A stretch of DNA of 64,000 bases. Origin: Paenibacillus caui. GTDB taxonomy: Bacteria > Bacillota > Bacilli > Paenibacillales > Paenibacillaceae. The stretch lies in assembly GCF_019904135.1 (NCBI RefSeq), contig NZ_JAIOGQ010000001.1, positions 220,624 to 284,623 on the forward strand. Reading direction: 5' to 3'. A program made the position numbers and the translations under genes. Below are positions 43,855-51,877 of this stretch, one piece after another. The notes below the pieces were generated by a model. That model saw nothing but the letters and a program-made list of their open reading frames with translations, was not told where the DNA came from and made no database searches. Numbering within the stretch: the first letter of the stretch is position 1; each line of letters starts with the position of its first letter.

Positions 43855-44499
43855 TCACCGGTCCCGAAGTCGTGCTGCCATTTTCCCCAGGCCGGAAAAG
43901 AATACTTCAAACACCAGAGCGATCACCGCCACCTGAATGGCGCCTACCAGCATGATGGAGAAGTCATACATGCTCAAACCGTTAATGATGAATGTCCCGA
44001 GGCCGCCGCCTCCGATAAAGGCCGCGAGGGTTGCGCTTGCCACCACTTCGACTCCCGCCGTTTTCACGCCCGTCATGATCAGAGGTGCGGCAAGCGGAAG
44101 CTCGATGCTGCGCAGCATTTGACCGGCGCTCATCCCGACGCCGCGGGCCGCTTCGATGATGGAGGCATCGATGCTGCGAAACGCGGAGAAGGTATTGATC
44201 AGAATCGGCGGGCAAGCCAGCACGGTCAGCGCCACCATGGCAGGGGCGATGCCGGTGCCCATAATCGGAAGCAGAACGATCAGCACGGCCAGACTCGGAA
44301 TGACCCGAAGCGTGTTGAAGGTGTTCATGATGAAGGGCGACAGCTTCTCATTCCGGGAACATAGATAACCGAGCGGTATGCAAACCAAGGAAGCGATCAA
44401 CAATGCGGTAACGCTCAGTGTCAAATGAACACGAAGCGCCTCGAGCACCTTTTCGCTGTTTTCCTGCGCATAAGCATATGCCTCGGCAAGTAAATGCAT
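43855..44499 (-). CDS. Betaine-type ABC importer permease
   Basis: 214 aa, five to six helices; EAARGVGMSAGQMLRSIELPLAAPLIMTG is the coupling loop. First gene of the importer, 149 bp after the M20 carbamoylase gene. The space between holds a dyad-type sequence that recurs at the IclR promoter, so the importer probably has its own, co-regulated promoter. The following binding-protein gene starts 31 nt after this stop. Confidence 0.87.
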   Translation of the reverse strand: MHLLAEAYAYAQENSEKVLEALRVHLTLSVTALLIASLVCIPLGYLCSRNEKLSPFIMNTFNTLRVIPSLAVLIVLLPIMGTGIAPAMVALTVLACPPILINTFSAFRSIDASIIEAARGVGMSAGQMLRSIELPLAAPLIMTGVKTAGVEVVASATLAAFIGGGGLGTFIINGLSMYDFSIMLVGAIQVAVIALVFEVFFSGLGKMAARLRDR

Positions 44500-44518
44500 C
44501 TCGTAGACCGCCTCCCAA

Positions 44519-44537
44519 AATTATCATTATTCGATAA
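44519..44537. promoter_or_regulatory. Candidate IclR operator in front of the importer
   Basis: AATTATCATTATTCGATAA, containing TTATC-N7-GATAA arms. Sixteen of its 19 positions match 51767-51785 in the iclR/urocanase intergenic region. It lies 20-38 bp upstream of the first importer gene. Confidence 0.55.
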
Positions 44538-44648
44538 CTCATTTTCATAATTAAGTGAAATATTACCAGAGGTGCAGAACCCTCGTCAATATAACTTACA
44601 AAAAATATCGGGATTATACGATTTTAGGGGCTATCTTTTCCCAAATCG

Positions 44649-45899
44649 TCACATTTCGTTGTCGCTGATGAGCACTGCTTTGGCCAAAGCCTCGACACCG
44701 AGCGCCACCTCGTCCCAGTCGGTCCACTCCTCAGGGCAATGCGACCGCCCGTCCTTGCTCGGCACAAAAATCATGCCGATCGGACAGATCAGGGCCATCT
44801 GGTTCGCATCGTGCCCCGCACCGCTTGGAAGCGGCATGTAAGAGGCGGTTGTCTGGCAGGCTCTTGTGACAATATCCTGGACCTTGGAAGATACGTGAAT
44901 CGGCTCGGACAGGGACAAGCGGTCAAAGGCAACATCCAGCCCGCGGCTGCCCGCAATCTCCCCGCAGCGAAGCTGGAGTTCCCTTGCGATGGCTTCCATC
45001 CGTGCAACTTGCATTGAACGGATTTCCAGATCGAAGACTACCGACCCGGGAATCACATTGGATGCGTTAGGATCCACCTGCATGCGTCCAACCGTTCCGA
45101 CGACGTATTCCGGGTAATCCCGGCCGCACAGCTCCTCCAGCGCCAGGATCATGGCGGAAGCGCCGGGAAGCGCGTCCTTGCGGATCTTCATCGTTGTCGT
45201 GCCGGCATGATTCGGCTTCCCGGTTACCGTCACCCGGTAGCGGAGAATGCCTACGATGCCGGTTACCGGAGCCAGCTTGCGCCCGCTCGTTTCGAGGCTC
45301 TGGCCCTGCTCGATATGCAGCTCCAAATACACTGCCGCATCGCCCGGCTGTCTGGCCGAGGCCTCCATGTCCTCCGGCGCCCCGCCGGCTTCGCGGATCG
45401 CCTCTCGCAGCACCTTGCCGTCAGGGTCGCGCCGGTCCAGCATATCCCCGGGCAGGTTGTTGACCATTCCGCGGGAACCGATGGTGGAAATGCCGAATTC
45501 ACTCGGCTCCTCCGCGGTAAAATCAATGATTTCCAGCGTATGCTTCAGGCTCGTGCCCGTCTCTTTAAGCCGCATAGCCAGTTCAATCCCGCCAATTACG
45601 CCGATTGCGCCATCAAACCTTCCTCCTCCTGTAACGGAGTCGGTATGCGAGCCGATCAGGATCGGCGGAAGCGCAGGGTCCGTACCTGACTTTCTTCCGA
45701 TCAGGTTGGAGGCCGCATCAATGTGCACCTCAAGACCTGCGGCTTTCATTTGCTCGGCCAGCCATGCTCTTGATTGCGCATACCAGGCTGTAAAAGGCCT
45801 GCGCGTCCACCCTGGCTTTGAAGAATCGGCAAACGTGGACAATTTCTCCAGATTGGCTTGCAGCCGCTGCGCGTTCGGCTTTGAAACATCCCCAGGCAA
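44649..45899 (-). CDS. M20 carbamoylase, candidate N-carbamoyl-L-glutamate hydrolase
   Basis: 416 aa from a TTG with AGGAGG 9 nt upstream; the frame runs further up to 45998 but overlaps the preceding gene. Metal motifs GSHTDSV, GGRFDGAIG, AEEPSEFG, YLELHIEQGQSLE, GKPNHAGTT, SGAGHDANQ. Typical of L-carbamoylases and allantoate hydrolases. In the proposed pathway it removes the carbamoyl group of N-carbamoyl-L-glutamate to give L-glutamate, CO2 and ammonia. Directly behind the hydantoinase gene, which makes its substrate. Confidence 0.87.
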   Translation of the reverse strand: MPGDVSKPNAQRLQANLEKLSTFADSSKPGWTRRPFTAWYAQSRAWLAEQMKAAGLEVHIDAASNLIGRKSGTDPALPPILIGSHTDSVTGGGRFDGAIGVIGGIELAMRLKETGTSLKHTLEIIDFTAEEPSEFGISTIGSRGMVNNLPGDMLDRRDPDGKVLREAIREAGGAPEDMEASARQPGDAAVYLELHIEQGQSLETSGRKLAPVTGIVGILRYRVTVTGKPNHAGTTTMKIRKDALPGASAMILALEELCGRDYPEYVVGTVGRMQVDPNASNVIPGSVVFDLEIRSMQVARMEAIARELQLRCGEIAGSRGLDVAFDRLSLSEPIHVSSKVQDIVTRACQTTASYMPLPSGAGHDANQMALICPIGMIFVPSKDGRSHCPEEWTDWDEVALGVEALAKAVLISDNEM

Positions 45900-45915
45900 A
45901 TGACTTCGCCTCCTC

Positions 45916-47268
45916 TTATAAATGATTTGGCTGAACAAAGCGGCCAAATTCGCCTTCCTGCACCTGCTCGCCATCGTAAACCAGTTGTCCTCTGACATAA
46001 GTTTGCTCGATGCGCCCCTGCAGATTCATCCCGTGGTACAGGCTCCAGCCTGCGGAGGAATGCTGCTTCGCTTCATCCAGCGTCCCCGAAGCATTCGGGT
46101 CCATGATGACGATGTCGGCGTCGAGCCCGACCCGCAGCTTGCCTTTGCGGCTTCCAAGCCCGAACCGCTCCGCAGGTTTCTCGCTGACCAGCTTGACAAG
46201 CTCCGTAATCGGGATCCGGCCTGAAGCTACGCCTTCGCTGAACAGAATCGGCAGCAGCGTCTCGACACCCGGCGCGCCGGACGAGTTGCGGAAAATATCC
46301 GGATCGCTCTTGCGGTCCAGCTTCCACGGCGCGTGATCCGAGGTCACCATGTCGATTTTCCCTTCCGCCATCAGCCGCCACAAACCTTCAACGTCGCCCG
46401 CCTGCCGCAGCGGCGGGTTGATCTTCCCTTTTGGTCCGAGCCGCAGCATGTCCTCTTCGTGGAAGAGCAAATAGTGGGTGCAGGTTTCGGCCGTAATATT
46501 GGCTCCCCGGTCCGTATAATGGTGCACCGCCTCGAAGATTTCCGGAAACGTGCAGTGGTACAGGTGCAGTTTGGCCCCCGTATGAAGCGCAAGCTGCATC
46601 ACCGTATTCGCGGCCGTCGCCTCCGCGACCTTCGGTCTGCTCCAGCAGTGCGCGCGCGGGTCGCGTCCAAGCGACTCGTATTTCGCTATGGACAAACGCA
46701 CGATCTCGTCCGTCTCGCAGTGGACGCCGACGGGGACGCCCGTTTCCGCGATTACGCCAAACGCCTGATACAGTCTGCCGTCGTCAATGCGGGGAAAACG
46801 GAACGAATCGGTGTTGAACATGGACACCTTGAACCCGCACGCTCCCGCCTCGGCCATCGCGATAATATCGTCAAAGGCGCCTTCCTTCCTGATCGTCGCC
46901 AGCAAGGCAAAGTCAACGGCGGCTTCGGTCTCCATCCGTTCTTTCTTCTCCTGCAGCATCTCGGCCGTGCAGACCATGCCGGTCGCATCGTACGGCATTT
47001 CAATAATCGTGGTCACACCGCCGGCTGCGGCCGACCGGGTAGCAGTGCGGGTTCCTTCCTCCAGCGAGGAATAGCAGTGCACATGGGCGTCGATCGCGCC
47101 CGGCAGCACAAGCTTTCCCGCAGCGTCAACCGTCCGGCCGGCTTCTATGCCCTCCTGGCCGCGCCGCCCGATCCAGGCGATCGCGCCGTCTTTGATGCCA
47201 ATCGCGCCACCCGGCAGTATGCCGTCCGGCAGTACAAGGTCTCCGTAAATCAATAGATCAATCTTCAC
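45916..47268 (-). CDS. Cyclic amidohydrolase, candidate hydantoin-5-propionate hydrolase
   Basis: 450 aa. TIM-barrel amidohydrolase of the hydantoinase/dihydropyrimidinase/allantoinase group: GAIDAHVHCYSS (HxH), carbamylated Lys in ACGFKVSMFN, His in VPVGVHCETDE, LHLYHCTFPE, and the final Asp in DMVTSDHAPWKLD. It opens cyclic ureides. Context (urocanase homologue upstream, carbamoylase downstream) points to ring opening of hydantoin-5-propionate. The gene overlaps the lyase stop by 11 nt. Confidence 0.88.
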   Translation of the reverse strand: MKIDLLIYGDLVLPDGILPGGAIGIKDGAIAWIGRRGQEGIEAGRTVDAAGKLVLPGAIDAHVHCYSSLEEGTRTATRSAAAGGVTTIIEMPYDATGMVCTAEMLQEKKERMETEAAVDFALLATIRKEGAFDDIIAMAEAGACGFKVSMFNTDSFRFPRIDDGRLYQAFGVIAETGVPVGVHCETDEIVRLSIAKYESLGRDPRAHCWSRPKVAEATAANTVMQLALHTGAKLHLYHCTFPEIFEAVHHYTDRGANITAETCTHYLLFHEEDMLRLGPKGKINPPLRQAGDVEGLWRLMAEGKIDMVTSDHAPWKLDRKSDPDIFRNSSGAPGVETLLPILFSEGVASGRIPITELVKLVSEKPAERFGLGSRKGKLRVGLDADIVIMDPNASGTLDEAKQHSSAGWSLYHGMNLQGRIEQTYVRGQLVYDGEQVQEGEFGRFVQPNHL

Positions 47269-48820
47269 GCTTCATGTCTCCTCTCGTTGAATACCCGGCG
47301 GCGCCGGTCAAGGATAAGTCGCGGATCAGGCCATACATGATCCGGACATCATCTGTGAACGGACGGTCCCGCTCCAGCGGCTCCAAACGCGTACGTATAT
47401 ATTGATAAGCGGCTGACGTGCTTGCCCCGAGCCTTATGCCACCCCGTCCCTGACGCAGGTGAATCGCCTGCACCGCATGCAGCAGCTCGGTCGCCGTGAT
47501 GTAGCGCAGCAAATCCAGCATCCGCTCCAGCTTGCTTACGGCAAGCGGCGCGTTCGTCGTCCGGTCCTCCATTTCGCCGGCGAGGACGGACGAGTCCAGC
47601 GAAGACGGATGGGCGAGCAGACGGATCTCCGCTTCCAGCGAAGCCGCCGTTTTCTGGAGCGTGCCCATGCCGATGACCGCCTGCTCGTCCGGCGTCAGGA
47701 AGCGGGTGAGTCCGGTCAGCGCAGGATTGCCGAGGCGTAGTGTCCTTTGCACGGACGTTTGCGCGACATGCGCGATGGCAATGCCGAGCGATTCCATCGC
47801 CAGAACCCAGTGAAGCGGCTCAAAGTGAGCGCTCGGTACAATCCGGCCCTCCTCAGCCAGGACGAGAGGGTTGTCGTCGGGATGATTGATATGGAACTCC
47901 AGTTCACGCCAGGCGGACGCCAAGGCAGTCCTGCAGGCTCCGTGCACATGGGGAACGGCCCGGAAGCTGATCGGATCCTGCAGCGGCTTGCCTGAACTCC
48001 GTTCCCATAGCGAGCTTCCGTCCAGCAGACTGGCGATATGCTTCGCTGTCTCCGCGTAGCCCGGAAGCGGCCTTGCCGCCCGCACGGAAGGATCGAGCGG
48101 GGACGTATTGCCCTGCAGTCCTTCCAGCGACAAGGCATACGCCAGATCGCACATATCGAGCAGATCGAGGCAGTCTATGAGCACAAGACAGCCTCTTCCC
48201 GCCGAAAATGCATTGGAGCTCACAATGCCGAGCCCTTCCTTCGGGCCCAGGCGCAAAGGCTGCAAGCCGCTTAGTTCCAGCGCTCTCGCGGCTTCCATCC
48301 GAACGCCTTGGTGCATCACTTCCCCTTCACCGATCATCGCAAGGCCGATATGGGAGAGCAGCACGATATCCGCTTCTCCCACGGACCCGAGCTCGGGGAT
48401 GACCGGGTGGATGCCTTTATTCAGGAAGGCGGCGTATCTCTCCGCCGTCTCCGCCGATAGCCCCGCTGCGCCGGAAAGCGCGCAGTGGAGCCGCACCAGC
48501 ATGGCTGCCCGCACTACATCCTCCGGCGCGTCGGGGCCGCAGCCGGCGGCGTGCGAGCGGATGAGATTGACGTTGAAGTCCGCCATCGCGAGAGGCTGCA
48601 CGACCCGGTCCTTGTTCAGCCCGACCCCGCGGTTCAGGCCATACACCGCCTCGTCCCGGCTCAAGTACGCCATTATCAGCGAGGAAGCTTTATTCAGCTT
48701 CTCCACAGCTTCCCGGCTTAGCGATACAGGCTTGCCCTGCCGGGCGACGGCTTCCACATCAAACAGCGTCAGTCCTATTCCTTTCAGTTCGGCAACAGAT
48801 TGGCAGCCGTCTTTCATCAT
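47258..48820 (-). CDS. Ammonia-lyase homologue lacking MIO; candidate ergothionase
   Basis: 520 aa, full length for the histidine/phenylalanine ammonia-lyase family. Conserved catalytic Tyr60 in VYGLNRGVGLNK. The MIO-forming tripeptide in HutH is within GSVGASGDLAPLSH; here residues 145-155 are GSVGEADIVLL, so Glu-Ala-Asp takes the place of Ala-Ser-Gly and the cofactor cannot form. Ergothionase, which eliminates trimethylamine from ergothioneine to give thiourocanate, is known to be an MIO-less member of this fold, because trimethylamine leaves without electrophilic help. Distinct from HutH. Preceded by AGAGG, 13 nt after the DUF917 stop. Confidence 0.82.
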   Translation of the reverse strand: MMKDGCQSVAELKGIGLTLFDVEAVARQGKPVSLSREAVEKLNKASSLIMAYLSRDEAVYGLNRGVGLNKDRVVQPLAMADFNVNLIRSHAAGCGPDAPEDVVRAAMLVRLHCALSGAAGLSAETAERYAAFLNKGIHPVIPELGSVGEADIVLLSHIGLAMIGEGEVMHQGVRMEAARALELSGLQPLRLGPKEGLGIVSSNAFSAGRGCLVLIDCLDLLDMCDLAYALSLEGLQGNTSPLDPSVRAARPLPGYAETAKHIASLLDGSSLWERSSGKPLQDPISFRAVPHVHGACRTALASAWRELEFHINHPDDNPLVLAEEGRIVPSAHFEPLHWVLAMESLGIAIAHVAQTSVQRTLRLGNPALTGLTRFLTPDEQAVIGMGTLQKTAASLEAEIRLLAHPSSLDSSVLAGEMEDRTTNAPLAVSKLERMLDLLRYITATELLHAVQAIHLRQGRGGIRLGASTSAAYQYIRTRLEPLERDRPFTDDVRIMYGLIRDLSLTGAAGYSTRGDMKRED

Positions 48821-48833
48821 CGGCCTCTGTCGC

Positions 48834-49919
48834 TTAAGAGAATGCGTGGGACATCAGGTCGATGCCAAGCACACGTTCTACTTCCGGATACACGCTCCGG
48901 TCTTTGACCGACGAAGACAGCGGGATAAAATCCTTTTTAATATGGAAAATAGCAATTTTCATTCCCGGCTTCAGATGGCCGACGCTTACAGGCTGGCCCG
49001 TCTCGGCACTCAGGGTCGTGATGACATCGGGGAATGTCGCAATCCGGTTCCCTTTGCTGTCGTCAACCGCCATATGCTCGTTCATCACGTGGATCGTCAT
49101 CGGATTGCCCGGAACGTCAATCGTGATCGTCCCGATATCGAACGCCCCCGAATATTTGACATCAATAGCGGATACCTCGCCGACGCCAACCACTTCGCCG
49201 CGGGTACTCTTGCAAATCGTATCGATGACCGCTTCCGCTCCCTGCGGTTCGGCGGCCATAATCTTCTCGCCCAGCTCAATGGCCATCGAGATGCCGCCAA
49301 TGGCCGCATGCTGCTTGATATAGCTGGCCGGCAGCGGATGCCGCGCGGATGCGATGAAACCTCCCGACATATCGGAAGCGACGCGCAAAATATTGGACGT
49401 TTTGGCCGGGGTTCCCTTCACGACCAGCTCCAGGTAAGAGCCCGTTGCCCGTTTGCCGCCGACCACGACCTGAATCGTTTCGTAGTCGAGACTGGAAGCT
49501 ATGCCAAGTGAGCCCATCTTGCCCGTCGGATGGGCGCGGATGTCGCCGGTCGCATCGACGACCACGAGACCGAGAGCGGCAGCCGGCAGCCAGCCGTTGA
49601 TCGAGCTTGACATGCCGTTCTGCGGCGTCATCACGCCGTAAATTTTGCCGTCGTAATTCTCCATCAGCAGTTGGACAGCTTTGATATAATCAAGCCCCCA
49701 CATCTCCCATTCCGTTCCTGCGGGAGCGCCGATGGCCGTCGTCGTAATGATGATCGCATCGTCCGGAATTTCGTCAACCGAAGCCAGCTTAGGCCGGCCC
49801 ACCGCCACGGCGGCGCCTCCGATCTCCAGCCCGTGGTCCACCCAGCCGCCACCGCCGCTGGCGAAGACGGAGCCTCCTTTTACAGCTGCCTGTACATCCT
49901 TCATTGTCAATTCACGCAT
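48834..49919 (-). CDS. DUF917 protein, candidate (thio)hydantoin-processing enzyme
   Basis: 361 aa from ATG 49919 (AAGGAG 8 nt upstream; a GTG at 49928 is possible). DUF917 marks: VFASGGGGWVDHGLEIG at the N-terminus, VYGVMTPQNGMSSSINGWLPAAALGLVVVDATG, and EHMAVDD with late IAIFHIKKDFIPLS. DUF917 proteins are often next to hydantoinase genes and have no agreed function. Here it lies between the urocanase homologue and the MIO-less lyase. By elimination it could be the enzyme that replaces sulfur by oxygen in the thiohydantoin intermediate. Confidence 0.8.
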   Translation of the reverse strand: MRELTMKDVQAAVKGGSVFASGGGGWVDHGLEIGGAAVAVGRPKLASVDEIPDDAIIITTTAIGAPAGTEWEMWGLDYIKAVQLLMENYDGKIYGVMTPQNGMSSSINGWLPAAALGLVVVDATGDIRAHPTGKMGSLGIASSLDYETIQVVVGGKRATGSYLELVVKGTPAKTSNILRVASDMSGGFIASARHPLPASYIKQHAAIGGISMAIELGEKIMAAEPQGAEAVIDTICKSTRGEVVGVGEVSAIDVKYSGAFDIGTITIDVPGNPMTIHVMNEHMAVDDSKGNRIATFPDVITTLSAETGQPVSVGHLKPGMKIAIFHIKKDFIPLSSSVKDRSVYPEVERVLGIDLMSHAFS

Positions 49920-49939
49920 TGCTTTCACTCCTTCGTTGG

Positions 49940-51598
49940 TTACATCTGATTTGAATACCGTTCCGTGTCAATTCTGCGAATCCCCTTATCCTCGGCTTCC
50001 TTCAGCGCGATGGAATAGCCGGCATCGGCATAGCGGAGCACGCCAAGTCCTGTGTCGTTATCCAGCACCGTCCGCAAACGGATATCCGCACTTTCGCTGC
50101 CGTCGGCCACCAGGGTGACGCCGGCGCTTGTCATATAGCCGGAATACCCGCCGCCTCCGGAATGAATGGTGACCAGATCCGCCATAGACGAGCAATTGAG
50201 CATCGCATTGAGGAGAGGCCAGTCCGCTATCGCGTCGCTGCCGTCCTTCATGCGTTCCGTCATAATATTCGGATGCGTCATCGAGGCGGCATCCAGATGA
50301 TCCCGGGAGAACGCTACGGGCCCCTTCAGCTTGCCGGTACGGACCATATCGTTGACAGCGACCGCCAGGCGGGTTCTTTCCTGGTGTCCAAACCATCCGA
50401 TCCGGGCAGGCAAGCCTTCAACCGGAATGTACTGGTTCGCCAGCCGAATCCAATTGACAACAATTTCATTGTCAGCGAAATTCTTCAGTATATAGTCATC
50501 AATGGCCTTGATATCGCCGGGATCACCCGACAGCGCAACCCACCGGAAAGGTCCAATCGCCTTGCAGAATAAAGGGCGCAGGAAGGCTTCCGTAAAAATA
50601 TCGATTTCAAACGCCCGCTCTACGCCCCCCTGGAGCGCCTGCGTGCGGATGTTGTTACCGTTATCGAAGACGATGGAGCCGTTGTCTTTAAAGGCAAGCA
50701 TCGCCTCCACTTCCTGCGCGATGGAGCGTCTAGCTTCCTTTTGCAGCTTCTCAGGCTGGTTAGCCCGCATTTCCCGTACTTCTTCGAACGTAAACCCGTT
50801 CGGAATATAGCCGTAAAGCAAATCGTGCGCAGACGTTTGGTCGGTGACGATATCCGGCGTGATTCCCCGGGACACGAGCTCGGGGTAGACATCCGCCGCG
50901 TTGGCGCACAAGCCGACCGACAGCGCTTCGCCTTTCTGCCGCGCCTCTTCGATCCAGCCGAGAGCTTCATCAAGCGAATGCGTCTTTCTCTGCAAGTACC
51001 CGGCAGCTATCCGTTTATCGATCCGCGCTTCATCGACCTCCACGCACAAAATCGCGGCGCCCGCCATAAAGCCTGCCAGCGGCTGGGAACCGCCCATGCC
51101 GCCCAGTCCGGCTGTCAGAATAAACCGCCCTTTCAAGCTCCCTTCGAAATGCATTCTCGCAATGGACGAGAAAATTTCGTAGGTTCCCTGAATAACCCCT
51201 TGCGAGCCGATATACTGCCATGCCGCAGCCGTAAGGCCGCCCCAGATAATCAGTCCCTTCTCCATCAAATCGTAGAAGTTCTCGCTGGTCGCCCATTTGC
51301 CGACCATATTGCAGTTCGCCATGACAATCACAGGAGCAAACGGATGGGTTTTGAAGACCCCGATCGGCTTGCCTGATTGAATGACGAGCGTTTCGCCATC
51401 CTCCAGATTTTTCAGCGTGTCCACAATGGCGTGGTAGGACTGCCAATTGCGCGCCGCTTTGCCAAGAGCCGCGTACACAATCAGCTCCTTCTGGTTCTCG
51501 CCGTTCTCCAGTACGTTCTCCAGCATGCGCAGCAATGCTTCCTGACGCCATCCCTTACACCGGAGCTCGATACCGCGTTTGGCGGTAATCCGATCCAT
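49940..51598 (-). CDS. Urocanase family; candidate thiourocanate hydratase
   Basis: 552 aa from ATG 51598 (AAGGAG 8 nt upstream), the usual HutU length. NAD+-binding TAGLGGMGGSQPLAGFMAG, GNNIRTQALQGGVERAF, RPLFCKAIGPFRWVALSGDPGDI, and IHSGGGGYSGY are urocanase blocks. The substrate-side segments differ from HutU: NCNMVGKWATSENF for the usual NSNLVPxWATWExF, and WGGLTAAAWQYIGSQG for YGQMTAGSWIYIGTQG. Thiourocanate hydratases are close urocanase relatives, so these changes suit a different substrate. First gene of the catabolic operon, divergent from an IclR gene. Confidence 0.85.
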   Translation of the reverse strand: MDRITAKRGIELRCKGWRQEALLRMLENVLENGENQKELIVYAALGKAARNWQSYHAIVDTLKNLEDGETLVIQSGKPIGVFKTHPFAPVIVMANCNMVGKWATSENFYDLMEKGLIIWGGLTAAAWQYIGSQGVIQGTYEIFSSIARMHFEGSLKGRFILTAGLGGMGGSQPLAGFMAGAAILCVEVDEARIDKRIAAGYLQRKTHSLDEALGWIEEARQKGEALSVGLCANAADVYPELVSRGITPDIVTDQTSAHDLLYGYIPNGFTFEEVREMRANQPEKLQKEARRSIAQEVEAMLAFKDNGSIVFDNGNNIRTQALQGGVERAFEIDIFTEAFLRPLFCKAIGPFRWVALSGDPGDIKAIDDYILKNFADNEIVVNWIRLANQYIPVEGLPARIGWFGHQERTRLAVAVNDMVRTGKLKGPVAFSRDHLDAASMTHPNIMTERMKDGSDAIADWPLLNAMLNCSSMADLVTIHSGGGGYSGYMTSAGVTLVADGSESADIRLRTVLDNDTGLGVLRYADAGYSIALKEAEDKGIRRIDTERYSNQM

Positions 51599-51631
51599 GT
51601 CACACACTCCTTTTTTATCAAATTGTAATAA

Positions 51632-51642
51632 TTGATTATCAA
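51632..51642. promoter_or_regulatory. Palindrome upstream of the urocanase homologue
   Basis: TTGAT-T-ATCAA, 34-44 bp upstream of the urocanase start in an AT-rich 279-bp divergent region. May be an operator half of the IclR regulon; weaker than the shared 19-bp site. Confidence 0.4.
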
Positions 51643-51766
51643 TATATGAAGCACTATAGCACCACATTTTTTTAGTGTCAATAAATCTAACATATCAAAA
51701 ATTTTTATCGAACATCCAAAGCTTTCTTTTATAATATCGGTATAATAGATCGAGAAGATTCGAATG

Positions 51767-51785
51767 AATTATCATTATCTGATTA
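51767..51785. promoter_or_regulatory. Candidate IclR operator in the divergent region
   Basis: AATTATCATTATCTGATTA, matching the sequence at 44519-44537 in 16 of 19 positions. It lies about 95 bp upstream of the iclR ATG. Confidence 0.55.
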
Positions 51786-51877
51786 ATTGTTATCGTATAA
51801 TAATAAATAACTGTTCAAATTCTGTCCTAATATGTTATAATCCCATACAAATATCCTATAAGAGAGGTTTTCTCCTA

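Noticed and set aside
46333..47256. Plus-strand ORF of 307 codons
   Set aside because: Antisense shadow of the hydantoinase gene.
47258..48820. Histidine ammonia-lyase HutH
   Set aside because: The Ala-Ser-Gly needed for MIO is replaced by Glu-Ala-Asp, and the other hut genes apart from a urocanase homologue are missing.
48108..49511. Plus-strand ORF of 467 codons
   Set aside because: Antisense to the lyase and DUF917 genes; low-complexity Ser/Arg/Pro composition typical of shadow frames.
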